DNA of 64,000 bases from Micromonospora echinofusca (GCF_900091445.1 NZ_LT607733.1:1877501-1941500); one strand, 5' to 3'; positions 1 through 7,770 are shown, counted from the stretch's first letter. Numbers and translations are program-made. The notes: generated by a model not told the origin, from the sequence alone.

Positions 1-2
1 AC

Positions 3-1457
3 GGCGCGCAGGAGGCCGACGGTGGCGACGGTGACGGCGGCGAGGGCGACAGCGACGGCGAGGGCGGCGAGGGCGAGGAGGCCCCGCCGGAAGGTGCCCC
101 GGCCGAGGAGCAGCCGGCTCCGCAGCCGACGCCGGTCGTGGCGTCGCTCGCGCGGCGGGCGGCCCGCCGGCAGCCGAAGCCGAAGGTCGGCAAGGGCAAC
201 CAGTCGGCGGTCATCAAGGCGGCGGCGGACGTGCCGAACGTGCCGCACGGGCACGTGTTCTCGTCGGTGGCCGAGGTCGCGGCGGCTTTCGACGACAAGT
301 TCGCCGGCTTCCCGCGCGGGGGTGGGGTCGCGACCCGCATCAAGCAGAACGTGGCCCGGGTGGAGCTGCCCGTCGACCAGGCGCTCGTCGCGGGGGGCAG
401 GGGTCTGACCGACATGGAGCTGGTGGAGCTGGCCGCGTCGGAGTCGCGGCTGTCGGGCGGCAACCTCGTGGCGGCCGGTGGCTGGGGTGCCCCATCGGAG
501 ACGCTGTGGGAGCTGTGCGAGGGCCTGGAGACGACCGAGGGTCTGCTCGACCTCCCGGGTATCACGATCCCCCGCGGTGGTGGTATCAAGGTGCCAGCCA
601 ACCTCGACTTCCGCGATCTGTATTCGGGGATCGGGTTCGTGCAAACCGAGGCCGATAGCACAGCGGGGGTTGACAAGTCCTCCTACCGGGTGCCGACGGT
701 GAACTGGGCCGAGACGCGCCTCGAGGTAGACGGGGTGCAGATCGAGCAGGACATCGTGCAGAACGCGGTGTGGCCGGAGCTGACCCGCGACGTGGTGCGC
801 CGGGCGCTCGTCGCGCACCAGCACAAGATGAACGCGCGGACGATCGCGCGGATGGCCACCGCCCCGGGCCAGTCGACGACGTTCAGCCTGACCCTCGGCG
901 GCGACATCGACGGCGACGAGACGACCACCGCGCTGCTCGGCGCGGCGTCCCTCGCGTCGACCGACTACCGCTACCGGTACCGGATGGGCCGGCGGGCGCT
1001 GCTGGAGTGCGCGGCGCCGATGTGGCTGCTGGAGTGGATCCGGGCGGACATGAGCCGGCGGGCCGGGGTGAACTACTTCGACATCACCGACGAGCAGATC
1101 ATCGCGTGGTTCACCCGGCGGCGGCTGCGTCCGCAGTTCGTCTACGACTGGCAGGACGGCTACGTCGACGCGGGCGGCACCGGGTTCGGCGGCACGACCG
1201 CGCCGGGCCAGTGGCCGGCGACGGTCGACCTGCTGATCTACGCGCCGGGCACGTGGGTGAAGGGCACCAAGCCGATCATCGACCTGTCGGCGGTCTACGA
1301 CTCAACGAAGCTGAAGGACAACGAGTACATCGCCCTGTTCACCGAGCAGGCGTCGCTGCTGGTGAAGCGGTGCTACATGTCCTACAAGGTGTCGGTGCCG
1401 CTGTGCCCGACCGGCGTGACCGGGCAGACGGTCGCGTTCGACTGCACGGCGGCCTGA
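3..1457 (+). CDS. phage major capsid protein, 5' end outside window
   Basis: The reading frame is already open at the first full codon (position 3) and runs to 1457, so the true start lies upstream. The first about 45 codons are extremely Gly/Glu/Asp/Ala-rich and then Pro-rich, followed by a basic Arg/Lys stretch; this looks like an acidic scaffold-like or linker segment rather than a capsid core. The remaining about 400 residues resemble actinophage major capsid proteins of the HK97 type. The call rests on overall resemblance and on the capsid-then-tail gene order downstream. An in-frame GTG at 138 could act as an internal start but has no clear ribosome site. No protease cleavage site can be assigned. 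Confidence 0.7.
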   Translation, partial: GAQEADGGDGDGGEGDSDGEGGEGEEAPPEGAPAEEQPAPQPTPVVASLARRAARRQPKPKVGKGNQSAVIKAAADVPNVPHGHVFSSVAEVAAAFDDKFAGFPRGGGVATRIKQNVARVELPVDQALVAGGRGLTDMELVELAASESRLSGGNLVAAGGWGAPSETLWELCEGLETTEGLLDLPGITIPRGGGIKVPANLDFRDLYSGIGFVQTEADSTAGVDKSSYRVPTVNWAETRLEVDGVQIEQDIVQNAVWPELTRDVVRRALVAHQHKMNARTIARMATAPGQSTTFSLTLGGDIDGDETTTALLGAASLASTDYRYRYRMGRRALLECAAPMWLLEWIRADMSRRAGVNYFDITDEQIIAWFTRRRLRPQFVYDWQDGYVDAGGTGFGGTTAPGQWPATVDLLIYAPGTWVKGTKPIIDLSAVYDSTKLKDNEYIALFTEQASLLVKRCYMSYKVSVPLCPTGVTGQTVAFDCTAA

Positions 1458-1518
1458 GCTGCCCGTTCGACGGGGCCGCGCCCGGCCGGCGCGGCCCCAT
1501 CTCCGGAGGAGGTGACGG

Positions 1519-2346
1519 GTGACTCAGCCCTTCGTGTACGTGGAAGCCCCGGCGACGACGCCGTACCGGTACGGGCTGTTCTCGGCGGCTGCCGTGGTCG
1601 ACCCGGCGGACCAGCGCGAGTTCCAGGCCGGCGTGGAGTGGGAGCCGCAGTGCGTCGACGCGCCCGCGCCGACGAACGTGGCGGCGGCCTCGGACCCGAA
1701 CCGGGCGCCGATGGCGCTGCCGGACGGGGTGCCGCTCGTGCAGGCCGGGGTGATCCGGCTGTACACGGGCCTGACGGGCCGGTCGCCGGCCCGCCCGGAC
1801 CTGCTGGAGCGGGCCCGGCGGGCGATGGGCATGGTCGAGCAGCAGTCGCTGGAGCACTACGCCTGGACCGGCGAGGCCGGGAACGCGGACTACCTGGCGG
1901 CGGCCGACACGGAGGTCCTGGCGGGCTCCGACGCGGCGGCGGTGCCGCTGGAGACGGGCGTGGGTCTGCTGGAGGCGCACATCGGCGACCGGTCGGGCGT
2001 GCTGGGCGTGCTGTGGGCTCCTCGGTGGACGGCCGGGTGGTTCGCGGAGAAGGGCCAGTCGCGGATCGAGGGTCCGCGGCTGGTGGGCCCGCTGGGCAAC
2101 CCGATCGTGTTCGCGCAGACGACCGGCGTCGGCCCGGGTGGTGCGGCGCCGGCCGCCGGTGAGGCGTGGCTGTACGCCACGGGTCCGGTGATGGTGCGGC
2201 GGTCGGCGGTGTTCCTGCCGAAGCTGCCGGAGGCCCTGGACCGCAAGGACAACGAGGTGTTCGCGGTCGCCGAGCGGTTCTACACGGTGGGGTGGAGCTG
2301 CACGGTGGCGGCGGTGAAGGTGAAGCTGCCGGGCGTGCCGGCGTAG
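1519..2346 (+). CDS. phage structural protein of unknown role
   Basis: 275 residues starting at GTG 1519, with a GGAGGAGG ribosome site about 8 nt upstream. It begins 61 nt after the capsid stop and has the same very high third-position GC, so it is probably in the capsid operon. The protein has no signal peptide, membrane segment or recognised catalytic motif. Its position directly behind the capsid gene suggests a virion protein such as a minor capsid or decoration protein. I do not recognise a named family; virion location is inference from order only. Confidence 0.55.
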   Translation: MTQPFVYVEAPATTPYRYGLFSAAAVVDPADQREFQAGVEWEPQCVDAPAPTNVAAASDPNRAPMALPDGVPLVQAGVIRLYTGLTGRSPARPDLLERARRAMGMVEQQSLEHYAWTGEAGNADYLAAADTEVLAGSDAAAVPLETGVGLLEAHIGDRSGVLGVLWAPRWTAGWFAEKGQSRIEGPRLVGPLGNPIVFAQTTGVGPGGAAPAAGEAWLYATGPVMVRRSAVFLPKLPEALDRKDNEVFAVAERFYTVGWSCTVAAVKVKLPGVPA

Positions 2347-2354
2347 GAGGAGAG

Positions 2355-2798
2355 ATGGCCCCGCTGATCTACCCGAACAGCCGCGAGGACGCCAGAGTGC
2401 TCGCGCGGCAGCTGCTCGACGCCGCCAGCCCGGACCGGCACGACGAGGTGCGGACGACGAGCGACGGCCCGCTGGGGCTGGCGTTCGACGTGCCCGACGA
2501 CCTGGCCCAGGAGGCGGCCGGCGGGTACGAGGTGGTCGACCTCAAGGAGGACGAGGGCGACGGTGAGACGCCGACGCCGGAGCCGGACCGCGAGCCCGAG
2601 CCCGAGCCCGAGCCGAAGCCGGAGCCGGAGCCGGAGCCGAAGCCGGCCGGCGAGCCGGAGCCGGAGCCGGTGAATGCCGGCGAGAAGAGCACGTCGGCTG
2701 ACGCCGGGGCCGACGTGTCCGAGGTGGACGCCAAGACGGACGGGGCCTCCCAGCCGCCGTCGAAGGCGTCGCGGTCGCGGTCCCCCCGGAGCCGCTGA
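2355..2798 (+). CDS. small protein with Pro-Glu repeat tail
   Basis: 147 residues from ATG 2355, behind AGGAGGAGAG and 8 nt after the preceding stop. Residues 1-60 look globular. Residues about 72-110 are a run of PE/PK dipeptides (2572-2670), followed by a Ser/Arg-rich basic tail. Pro-Glu tracts are extended spacers, so a tethering or flexible linker role in the virion is plausible but not shown. It is the last gene before a strong terminator hairpin at 2823-2866 and closes the capsid-side operon. Function unknown. Confidence 0.55.
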   Translation: MAPLIYPNSREDARVLARQLLDAASPDRHDEVRTTSDGPLGLAFDVPDDLAQEAAGGYEVVDLKEDEGDGETPTPEPDREPEPEPEPKPEPEPEPKPAGEPEPEPVNAGEKSTSADAGADVSEVDAKTDGASQPPSKASRSRSPRSR

Positions 2799-2822
2799 CC
2801 GTCGACCCCACGCCTCGGACTC

Positions 2823-2866
2823 GCGCCGCCCTGCCTGGTTCTTCCCCGTGCCAGGTGGGGCGGCGC
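2823..2866 (+). terminator. intrinsic terminator after capsid-side genes
   Basis: GCGCCGCC pairs with GGCGGCGC, and an inner CCTGG pairs with CCAGG after a 3-nt internal loop; TTTGTG follows. It sits 24 nt after the stop at 2798 and just before the promoter-operator block at 2869-2946, so it separates the structural operon from the next gene. Confidence 0.7.
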
Positions 2867-2868
2867 TT

Positions 2869-2946
2869 TGTGTGACCCGCTCCACGGCCCAGGGCGTACA
2901 TAAAACTTGTACGCGAAACTGAGATTCACATACAATGAATGTGTAC
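2869..2946 (+). promoter_or_regulatory. phage promoter with paired palindromic operators (copy A)
   Basis: An upstream box, TGTGTGAC...CACGGCCC (2869-2890), precedes operator 1, GTACA-N7-TGTAC (2896-2912). Operator 1 covers the -35 TTGTAC (2907-2912). After 18 nt comes the -10 TACAAT (2931-2936), which lies inside operator 2, ATACA-N7-TGTAC (2930-2946). Operator centres are 34 bp apart. The same layout recurs at 3361, 4917 and 29137, and in weaker form at 25413 and 33671. A repressor bound to both sites would block the -35 and the start point. Confidence 0.75.
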
Positions 2947-2978
2947 GCAACGCGCTACCCCTACAGGAGGGCTGAGAG

Positions 2979-3305
2979 ATGGAGAAGCGGGTCAACGAGC
3001 TGCTCGCCGAGTTCAAGGTGGAGGCCGAGGGTGCGGACCGGTGCGGCCTGGTCGCCAAGCTGGCGTTCCGGGTGGTGGAGGCGGAGCGGTCGCTGGAGCG
3101 GCTGGCCGACGAGCTCACCGTGGCGACCGAGGGCGCGGTGTACAACGCGAAGGCGGGCGACCTGCGGGCGTCGGTGCGCGGCGACCTGCTGGCGGCTGTG
3201 AGCGGCAAGGCGGCGGCGGTCGACGCGGCGCTGATGAAGGTGGCCGAGCGGCGGGAGGCCCTGGCGATCGTTGCCGAGAGCGTGCGGGGGACGGCGGCGA
3301 TCTGA
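2979..3305 (+). CDS. small helical protein, moron-like, unknown function
   Basis: 108 residues from ATG 2979 with AGGAGG at 2965-2970. It is mostly predicted helix, rich in Ala, Glu, Arg and Leu, with heptad-like stretches and no Cys cluster or membrane segment. It stands alone between its own promoter (copy A) and a strong terminator at 3318-3354. This single-gene transcription unit inserted into a late region is how phage morons are arranged. No family recognised. The dedicated operator pair suggests that it belongs to the same regulon as 3472, 5023, 29252 and the ParB-like gene. Confidence 0.6.
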   Translation: MEKRVNELLAEFKVEAEGADRCGLVAKLAFRVVEAERSLERLADELTVATEGAVYNAKAGDLRASVRGDLLAAVSGKAAAVDAALMKVAERREALAIVAESVRGTAAI

Positions 3306-3317
3306 GCGGCGGGCCCC

Positions 3318-3354
3318 GACGCCCCTCGCGCCCCATGCGGGCGCGGGGGGCGTC
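3318..3354 (+). terminator. intrinsic terminator
   Basis: 16-bp stem (GACGCCCC..., one T-G wobble) with a 5-nt loop, 12 nt after the stop at 3305 and followed by TCCGTTTG. It isolates the 108-residue gene from the next promoter. Confidence 0.75.
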
Positions 3355-3360
3355 TCCGTT

Positions 3361-3438
3361 TGTGTGGCCCGATCCACAGCCAGAGCGTACATAAAATCTG
3401 TACGTCAGGCCCTTCGTCTGGATACAATGAATATGTAC
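3361..3438 (+). promoter_or_regulatory. phage promoter with paired palindromic operators (copy B)
   Basis: Upstream box TGTGTGGC...CACAGCC; operator 1 GTACA-N7-TGTAC at 3387-3403 over the -35 region; -10 TACAAT at 3423-3428 inside operator 2 ATACA-N7-TGTAC at 3422-3438. Centre spacing is 35 bp. It drives the gene at 3472. Confidence 0.75.
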
Positions 3439-3471
3439 AGCAAGCTACCCCGACTGTGTGAGGAGAGCCCG

Positions 3472-3813
3472 ATGAGCGGCCTGAGCTTCGACGTGACCAC
3501 CGACACCGGCCGGAAGGTCATGAGCTGGGCGGACACCGTGCGGGTCAACAAGCTGAACGCGATGGCGGACGCCTTGCAGGAGGCGCTGCGGGCGCCCGTT
3601 CGTCGCCCCACGGAGGAGGAGGACCAGGCGGTGCTGGCCTGCAACCGGCGGGTGCGGGAGCACAACGCGCGGGTGCTGGCCGAGCGCGAGCGCCAGGAGG
3701 CCGCGCGCCAGCGGCGCGAGAACGAGCGCGAGGCCGCGAAGGTGCGCAAGTCGATGTGCGGGGAGTGCTTCACGGTGCTGCCCGCCTCGGGTGTGTGCGG
3801 CAACTGCTGCTGA
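3472..3813 (+). CDS. small coiled-coil protein with C-terminal CxxC zinc knuckle
   Basis: 113 residues from ATG 3472, preceded by GAGGAG. The middle (residues about 60-95) is a charged Glu/Arg helix likely to form a coiled coil. The last 20 residues hold two CxxC pairs, CGEC and CGNCC, the pattern of a small zinc ribbon. It is expressed from promoter copy B and closed by the hairpin at 3822-3856. The zinc end suggests nucleic-acid or protein binding. No named family recognised. Confidence 0.6.
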   Translation: MSGLSFDVTTDTGRKVMSWADTVRVNKLNAMADALQEALRAPVRRPTEEEDQAVLACNRRVREHNARVLAERERQEAARQRRENEREAAKVRKSMCGECFTVLPASGVCGNCC

Positions 3814-3821
3814 CCGACCCG

Positions 3822-3856
3822 AGCGCCCCCGTAGCCGACGTGGCTGCGGGGGCGCT
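3822..3856 (+). terminator. intrinsic terminator
   Basis: 15-bp stem AGCGCCCCC...GGGGGCGCT with one wobble and a 5-nt loop, followed by GCCTTTCC. It lies 8 nt after the stop at 3813. Confidence 0.75.
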
Positions 3857-3902
3857 GCCTTTCCCGCCGGCGGGAGGCCGGCGGTTCACGTGGAGGAAGA
3901 GC

Positions 3903-4907
3903 ATGACGACAACGACGATGGCGCGGCGCGCGAACGCCGTGCCGGAGGACCCGCGGCAGCATGCGCGGGACATCGCGGAGGCGGTCGACCTGGCGTGGCA
4001 CAGCCGGTACGGCGGCTCGCGGATCGAGGTGCCGATGAGCGTGGTGGCCGCCCTGGCGCTGGTGGCCCGGGAGGCGGAGGACGTCGACCAGCTCGCGGCG
4101 CTGGGCGAGACGATCGAGCGCCTCGACCACGAGGGGTTCGGGCTGCTGATTCAGCGGCTGTGGTGCGAGTTCGCGATGCTGCGGCCCGACCTGAACCCGC
4201 GGACCAAGCACCTGTGGTCGTGGACCGACGAGGACCAGGACGAGACGGTGCTGCGCGCGGTGCAGGCCGTCGGCCAGGCGGCGCTGCGCAAGGGCGTGTT
4301 CGGGCGGTGCGGGCCCGACGGGTGGGGCGAGACGGACCTGCTCGGGATGCTGCTCCAGACGATGAAGAGCCACGGCGGGCGCAAGGGCATCGGGCAGTTC
4401 CTGACGCCGGAGAGCGTGACGCTGCTGCTCGGCAGGATGGCGGCGCCGGCCGAGGGCGCGAGGATCCTGGAGCCGTGCGCCGGCACCGGCACGATGCTGC
4501 TCGGCGCCGCGCAGGCGATGCGGGAGGACGGCCTCGACCCGACGACGTGCGAGTGGTGGGCGAACGACATCGACCCGCTGGCGGCGGCGCTCTGCGCGGT
4601 GAACCTTCACCTGTGGGGGCTGGGCTTGCGGGTGGTCGTCGGCTGCGGCGACGGGTTGCTGGACGTGTGGATGCGCGAGGCGCTGGAGCACCGGCAGATC
4701 GCGATCGACGAGATGCAGCGGGCCTGGCGGCAGGTACGGCAGATCGCGGCGGTGCGGCAGCTCCTGGAGCTGCCGACGCCGGAGGGCGCTCTGGAGCGGC
4801 ACATGCGCAAGGCGAAGCCGAAGCCGCCGCCCCCGCCGCCGCCCGCGCCGCCGGCCTCGTCGACGTTCGACGCCGAGGCGGTGTTCCGGCAGGGCCGGCT
4901 GTTCTGA
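3903..4907 (+). CDS. HsdM-like N6-adenine methyltransferase fold protein lacking motif IV
   Basis: 334 residues from ATG 3903, behind the recurring GTTCACGTGGAGG leader (3884-3896). Type I methylase features are visible: GQFLTP (164-169), the SAM-binding motif I EPCAGTG (190-196) and NDIDP followed by NLHLWG (221-239). The catalytic NPPF/NPPY (motif IV), expected some 50 residues further on, is absent: after GCGDGLLDVW the protein turns into a helical stretch and a Lys/Pro-rich tail. No HsdS or HsdR gene is near. It may bind SAM or DNA without methylating, or act as a modified anti-restriction or regulatory protein. Related methylase-like proteins occur on actinomycete phages and plasmids. 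Confidence 0.7.
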   Translation: MTTTTMARRANAVPEDPRQHARDIAEAVDLAWHSRYGGSRIEVPMSVVAALALVAREAEDVDQLAALGETIERLDHEGFGLLIQRLWCEFAMLRPDLNPRTKHLWSWTDEDQDETVLRAVQAVGQAALRKGVFGRCGPDGWGETDLLGMLLQTMKSHGGRKGIGQFLTPESVTLLLGRMAAPAEGARILEPCAGTGTMLLGAAQAMREDGLDPTTCEWWANDIDPLAAALCAVNLHLWGLGLRVVVGCGDGLLDVWMREALEHRQIAIDEMQRAWRQVRQIAAVRQLLELPTPEGALERHMRKAKPKPPPPPPPAPPASSTFDAEAVFRQGRLF

Positions 4908-4916
4908 CTGGCCGGT

Positions 4917-4994
4917 TGTGTGACGCGCTACACGGCCCCTTGCGTACATAGAACGTGTACGCAAGGGAGCCGGTCGCATACAATGAATATGTAC
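4917..4994 (+). promoter_or_regulatory. phage promoter with paired palindromic operators (copy C)
   Basis: Upstream box TGTGTGAC...CACGGCCC at 4917-4938. Operator 1 here extends to 9-bp arms, TTGCGTACA-N7-TGTACGCAA (4940-4964). The -10 TACAAT (4979-4984) lies inside operator 2, ATACA-N7-TGTAC (4978-4994). It drives the Cys-rich gene at 5023. Confidence 0.75.
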
Positions 4995-5022
4995 GACATG
5001 CCCTGTTCACGTGGAGGTCGAG

Positions 5023-5457
5023 ATGGGCAAGAGCACGATTCAGGCAGGCAAGCGGGCGGCGGTCGACGAATGCGGGCCGCGCAGCTGCATGGACGAGGAC
5101 GGCTGCTGCGTCCACTGTGAGGCGCCCCGCGACGAGCCGCACCAGCCGGACTGCAAGCCGGACTGCAAGAACGCCGGCGATCTGGACGACGAGCCGGACG
5201 ACGAGTGCGACGCGCGGCCGGCGGAGGAGGAGTCGTCGGTGGAGTTCCTGGTGACGAGCTGGGGTGGCGGGGCGGTGCGAGTCGTCGGCAACCGCGAGGG
5301 CGTGTGGGCGTACTGCCAGATGCGGGTCGCGCGGCGCTACCGCGAGCAGGTGGCCGAGAAGATGCTGGCCTGGCTGGCGGAGGGTGCGCCGTCGCCGCAC
5401 ACGGTCGTGGCGTGGCACGGCGAGACGGAGTTCTGGTCGGTCGACGCGATCGCCTAG
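5023..5457 (+). CDS. Cys-rich acidic zinc-binding-like small protein
   Basis: 144 residues from ATG 5023, downstream of the GTTCACGTGGAGG leader (5005-5017). Residues about 14-60 hold eight Cys and two His in CxxxC, CCxxC and CxxxC pairs, mixed with Asp/Glu, suggesting one or two zinc sites. Residues 75-144 form a compact domain with several Trp and a VVAWHGETEF stretch. The GTG at 5011 is in frame but lies within the leader itself, so ATG 5023 is preferred. Own promoter and terminator, as with the neighbouring genes. Function unknown. Confidence 0.6.
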   Translation: MGKSTIQAGKRAAVDECGPRSCMDEDGCCVHCEAPRDEPHQPDCKPDCKNAGDLDDEPDDECDARPAEEESSVEFLVTSWGGGAVRVVGNREGVWAYCQMRVARRYREQVAEKMLAWLAEGAPSPHTVVAWHGETEFWSVDAIA

Positions 5458-5470
5458 TGGCTGCGTAGGC

Positions 5471-5495
5471 GGGGCCGGGCGGCGTGCCCGGCCCC
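5471..5495 (+). terminator. intrinsic terminator
   Basis: Perfect 10-bp stem GGGGCCGGGC / GCCCGGCCCC with a 5-nt loop, 13 nt after the stop at 5457. A second inverted repeat, GCTGTCCGG / CCGGACAGC (5522-5558), follows and overlaps the next promoter. Confidence 0.65.
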
Positions 5496-5543
5496 GGTGC
5501 GGAGTCCCTAGACGTGCTCCAGCTGTCCGGCCGCTATTGACGA

Positions 5544-5571
5544 TTGCGACCGGACAGCGGCAAGGTATCTG
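5544..5571 (+). promoter_or_regulatory. TTGCG-type promoter candidate
   Basis: TTGCGA (5544-5549), 16 nt, TATCTG (5566-5571). The stretch ATTGCGACCG resembles ATTGCGGCCG at three other prophage promoters (16443, 25956, 27041). It would transcribe the 5606-7291 operon. A 9-bp inverted repeat flanks it. Confidence 0.4.
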
Positions 5572-5605
5572 TTCGAGCAAGACCCGGTTCACGTGGAGGT
5601 AAACC

Positions 5606-6124
5606 ATGGGTCTACGCGCGCTGATCGGCACCGAACGTGCCGACGGTTCGTACGAGGCGCGGCACGTCCACTACGACGCCGTGCCGACGGTGATCGTGCC
5701 CGCCCTGTCGGCGCTGGTGCACGACGAGCTGCACCACGACCTGCCGGCCGCCGTCGAGCGGCTGATGCAGACCGACTGGCGGCGGATCTACGCGCTGCCC
5801 GGCTGCCGGCAGATGATCGGCATCCCGTTGGACGAGCCCGGTGAGCGGCTCACCGGCCAGGTCGACGCCACCGCGGCGGACGACCGGGAGTGGGCGTACC
5901 TGTTCGGCGGCCACCGGCTGCACGTCTACCTCGGCGTGCCGACCGCGCCGTTCGTGCGCAAGTGGGAGCCGTGGGCGTGCTGGTCGGTCGACGAGCTGCC
6001 CCTGGTGCCGCTCACGGAGCTGCTGGACGTGCAACGGTCCGGCAACCGGCGGCAGTGGCTGGCTGGCGACCGGCTCAAGTTCGAGACGGCCGCCGGCTGC
6101 TGTGACCTCAAGGAGGCGCGGTGA
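5606..6124 (+). CDS. unknown protein, paralogue of next gene
   Basis: 172 residues from ATG 5606, behind GTTCACGTGGAGG (5587-5599). It starts a four-gene operon in which each gene overlaps the next by 1-4 nt (6121, 6624, 7007). Shared features with the following gene, such as a WAYLFGGHRLHVYL-like segment and a similar overall plan, show that the two arose by duplication. No signal peptide, membrane segment or catalytic motif is visible. The phage-specific leader places it with the early or moron genes. Function unknown. Confidence 0.6.
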   Translation: MGLRALIGTERADGSYEARHVHYDAVPTVIVPALSALVHDELHHDLPAAVERLMQTDWRRIYALPGCRQMIGIPLDEPGERLTGQVDATAADDREWAYLFGGHRLHVYLGVPTAPFVRKWEPWACWSVDELPLVPLTELLDVQRSGNRRQWLAGDRLKFETAAGCCDLKEAR

Positions 6125-6627
6125 GGGCGCTCGTCGGGCAGTTCGCCCCGGACAGCCGCTGGTACCGGGCCCGGACGGTCGAGCTGGAAGGCCAGCCGAG
6201 CTGGACCCTCGCCCAGCTGCGGACGATCTGGGCGCGCACCTTCCAGCGGGACACCGCGGCGATGGTGGAGGCGCTGCTGCACCGGGACTGGTCGGTGCTG
6301 GCGTGCACGCCGTGGCCGGCGCAGGCCGTCGCCGAGCGGCGGCCCGAGTGGGCGTACGTGTGCGGCATGGGCCGCGCGGTGCGCACCGCGCAGTCCGGCC
6401 GGGCGCTCGTCGGCCAGATGGGCGTCGACGCGCCCGCCGACGGCGACCGCTGGGCCTACCTGTGGGAGGCCGGGTACGGGGCGCTGCACGTCTACGCGGC
6501 GCACAGCGGGCGGTGGCACCACCTGGCGACGCTGCCCGCCGACGTGTGGGCGGCGCTGACCGAGCAGCTGGTGGTCGATGTGGAGGCCAGGTTGTGCTGG
6601 CTGGAGCGAGAGGAGGCGGCGGCGTGA
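6121..6627 (+). CDS. unknown protein, paralogue of preceding gene
   Basis: 168 residues; GTG 6121 overlaps the preceding stop as GTGA, implying translational coupling. It shares with the upstream gene the N-terminal RALxG start, a central WAYL...LHVYA segment and a Trp-rich C-terminal half. The two-copy tandem suggests a heterodimer or recent functional split. No recognised domain. Confidence 0.6.
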   Translation: MRALVGQFAPDSRWYRARTVELEGQPSWTLAQLRTIWARTFQRDTAAMVEALLHRDWSVLACTPWPAQAVAERRPEWAYVCGMGRAVRTAQSGRALVGQMGVDAPADGDRWAYLWEAGYGALHVYAAHSGRWHHLATLPADVWAALTEQLVVDVEARLCWLEREEAAA

Positions 6628-7007
6628 CCGCTGTGACGATGGGACAGGGCAGCCAGCCGATCCGGACGGACGAGCTGCACCGCCGCGACGAGGTGCTGCT
6701 GTTCGGACAGCTCGTGGAGATCGCCGACGTGCAGCCGGTGCGGGACTTCCCGACCTGCGTCAACCTGGTGATCCTGCCGCGTGGCGGGCAGCCGAGGGAG
6801 ACGCTGGTGCCCCGCGACATGCTGCTGCTGGGCATGCGGCTGCCCCGGCTGCTGCCGCTGCCCTGCGGGGGCTGCAAGACGCCGGTGCGCACGCCGGTGG
6901 ACCTGGCGCAGAGCGTGCCGTCGGAGACGGTGTGCACCGGGTGCCGCGGCAGGATCGTCGAGGGGACGGCGCGGCTGACGTCGCCGGCCCCGGCGGGGCG
7001 GTACTGA
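6624..7007 (+). CDS. small protein with zinc ribbon (CxxC...CxxC)
   Basis: 127 residues from GTG 6624, overlapping the previous stop by 4 nt. Residues about 83-115 contain CGGCK and CTGCRG, a four-Cys zinc ribbon; the N-terminal half is beta-rich (LFGQLVEIADV...NLVILPRGG). Third gene in the 5606 operon. A DNA, RNA or protein-binding role is plausible but not shown. Confidence 0.6.
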   Translation: MTAVTMGQGSQPIRTDELHRRDEVLLFGQLVEIADVQPVRDFPTCVNLVILPRGGQPRETLVPRDMLLLGMRLPRLLPLPCGGCKTPVRTPVDLAQSVPSETVCTGCRGRIVEGTARLTSPAPAGRY

Positions 7008-7291
7008 TGAACGACGTGCTGGCGGCCCTGATGGCCGACAACGACGCCGACCGGGAGAAGTTCCTGAACCGGGAGGTGCTGCGACACGCGGTGATGCGGC
7101 AGATCACCTGCGAGCGGACGGGGCAGGTGCTCGACGTGCGCTCGGCGGTGATGGTGACGTGGATCCGCGGCGACAACCGCAGCGCCGTGGTGGTGACCGG
7201 CGACGCGTGGGACGAGGTAGCCGAGCAGATCCGCGCGAAGGTCGCGGAGCTGGGCGCGGAGCTGGAGGTGATCGACGGCCGCCAGTTGTGA
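7007..7291 (+). CDS. small unknown protein
   Basis: 94 residues from ATG 7007, overlapping the stop of the previous gene by 1 nt (TGATGA). Alternates helix and strand, with a central TCERTGQVLDVRSAVMV strand pair. Last gene of the 5606-7291 operon; a 12-bp hairpin follows at 7328-7354. No family recognised. Confidence 0.55.
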   Translation: MNDVLAALMADNDADREKFLNREVLRHAVMRQITCERTGQVLDVRSAVMVTWIRGDNRSAVVVTGDAWDEVAEQIRAKVAELGAELEVIDGRQL

Positions 7292-7327
7292 CGGGACCGC
7301 TGACGCTGCGTCAGCCGTGAAAGTATC

Positions 7328-7354
7328 GGGGCCGCACCCAGGGGGTGCGGCCCC
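7328..7354 (+). terminator. intrinsic terminator-like hairpin
   Basis: Perfect 12-bp stem GGGGCCGCACCC / GGGTGCGGCCCC with loop AGG, between the stop at 7291 and the next start at 7374. There is no T-run, so it may only attenuate. Confidence 0.6.
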
Positions 7355-7373
7355 GTTCACTGGAGGGAACACA

Positions 7374-7754
7374 ATGGAGCCGTTGGCGCGGTTTGAGAGT
7401 CACGTCGCCGGACGGAACGCGCAGGTCGTGATCTGGCCTGACCGGATCGAGTGGAGCCGGCCCGGCCGCACGACCGTCGCGAACGTGCTGCTGGTGATCC
7501 TGGCCGTCTACACGGTGGCGCTGTCCCTGCTGATCCCTGCGTGCCGGCCGCGCTTCAAGCAGCAGGGCCGCCAGATGCTCGCCATGAAGGCGGTCCAGTC
7601 GGTGGCCAGCCAGCGCGACGGGCTGCACACCGCCGTGGCGGTGGTGGCCGGCGCGACGACGATCTCGTTCCGGGTGCCGCACGGCGACGCCGAGCGGATC
7701 GAGGCGCTGATCCGCGACCTGGTGCTCGGCACGCACCCGGCGGCGCGCGGGTAG
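7374..7754 (+). CDS. small membrane protein, PH/DUF4429-like
   Basis: 126 residues from ATG 7374, behind a shortened leader, GTTCACTGGAGG (7355-7366). Residues about 8-30 read like the start of a bacterial PH-like domain (VAGRNAQVVIWPDRIEWSRPG). Residues about 35-57 are a strong membrane segment, and the C-terminal half has another strand-rich PH-like part (TTISFRVPHGDAERIEALI). It would sit in the host inner membrane. A role in altering the lysogen surface is only a guess. Followed by a 12-bp terminator hairpin. Confidence 0.5.
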   Translation: MEPLARFESHVAGRNAQVVIWPDRIEWSRPGRTTVANVLLVILAVYTVALSLLIPACRPRFKQQGRQMLAMKAVQSVASQRDGLHTAVAVVAGATTISFRVPHGDAERIEALIRDLVLGTHPAARG

Positions 7755-7770
7755 CGGCTGCGCGACGACG

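Noticed and set aside
3903..4907. Type I restriction-modification system
   Set aside because: No HsdR or HsdS gene in reach and the methylase-like protein lacks the catalytic motif.
3405..4979. Long minus-strand frame opposite the methylase-like gene
   Set aside because: Antisense GC artefact; crosses three promoters, two terminators and good plus-strand genes.
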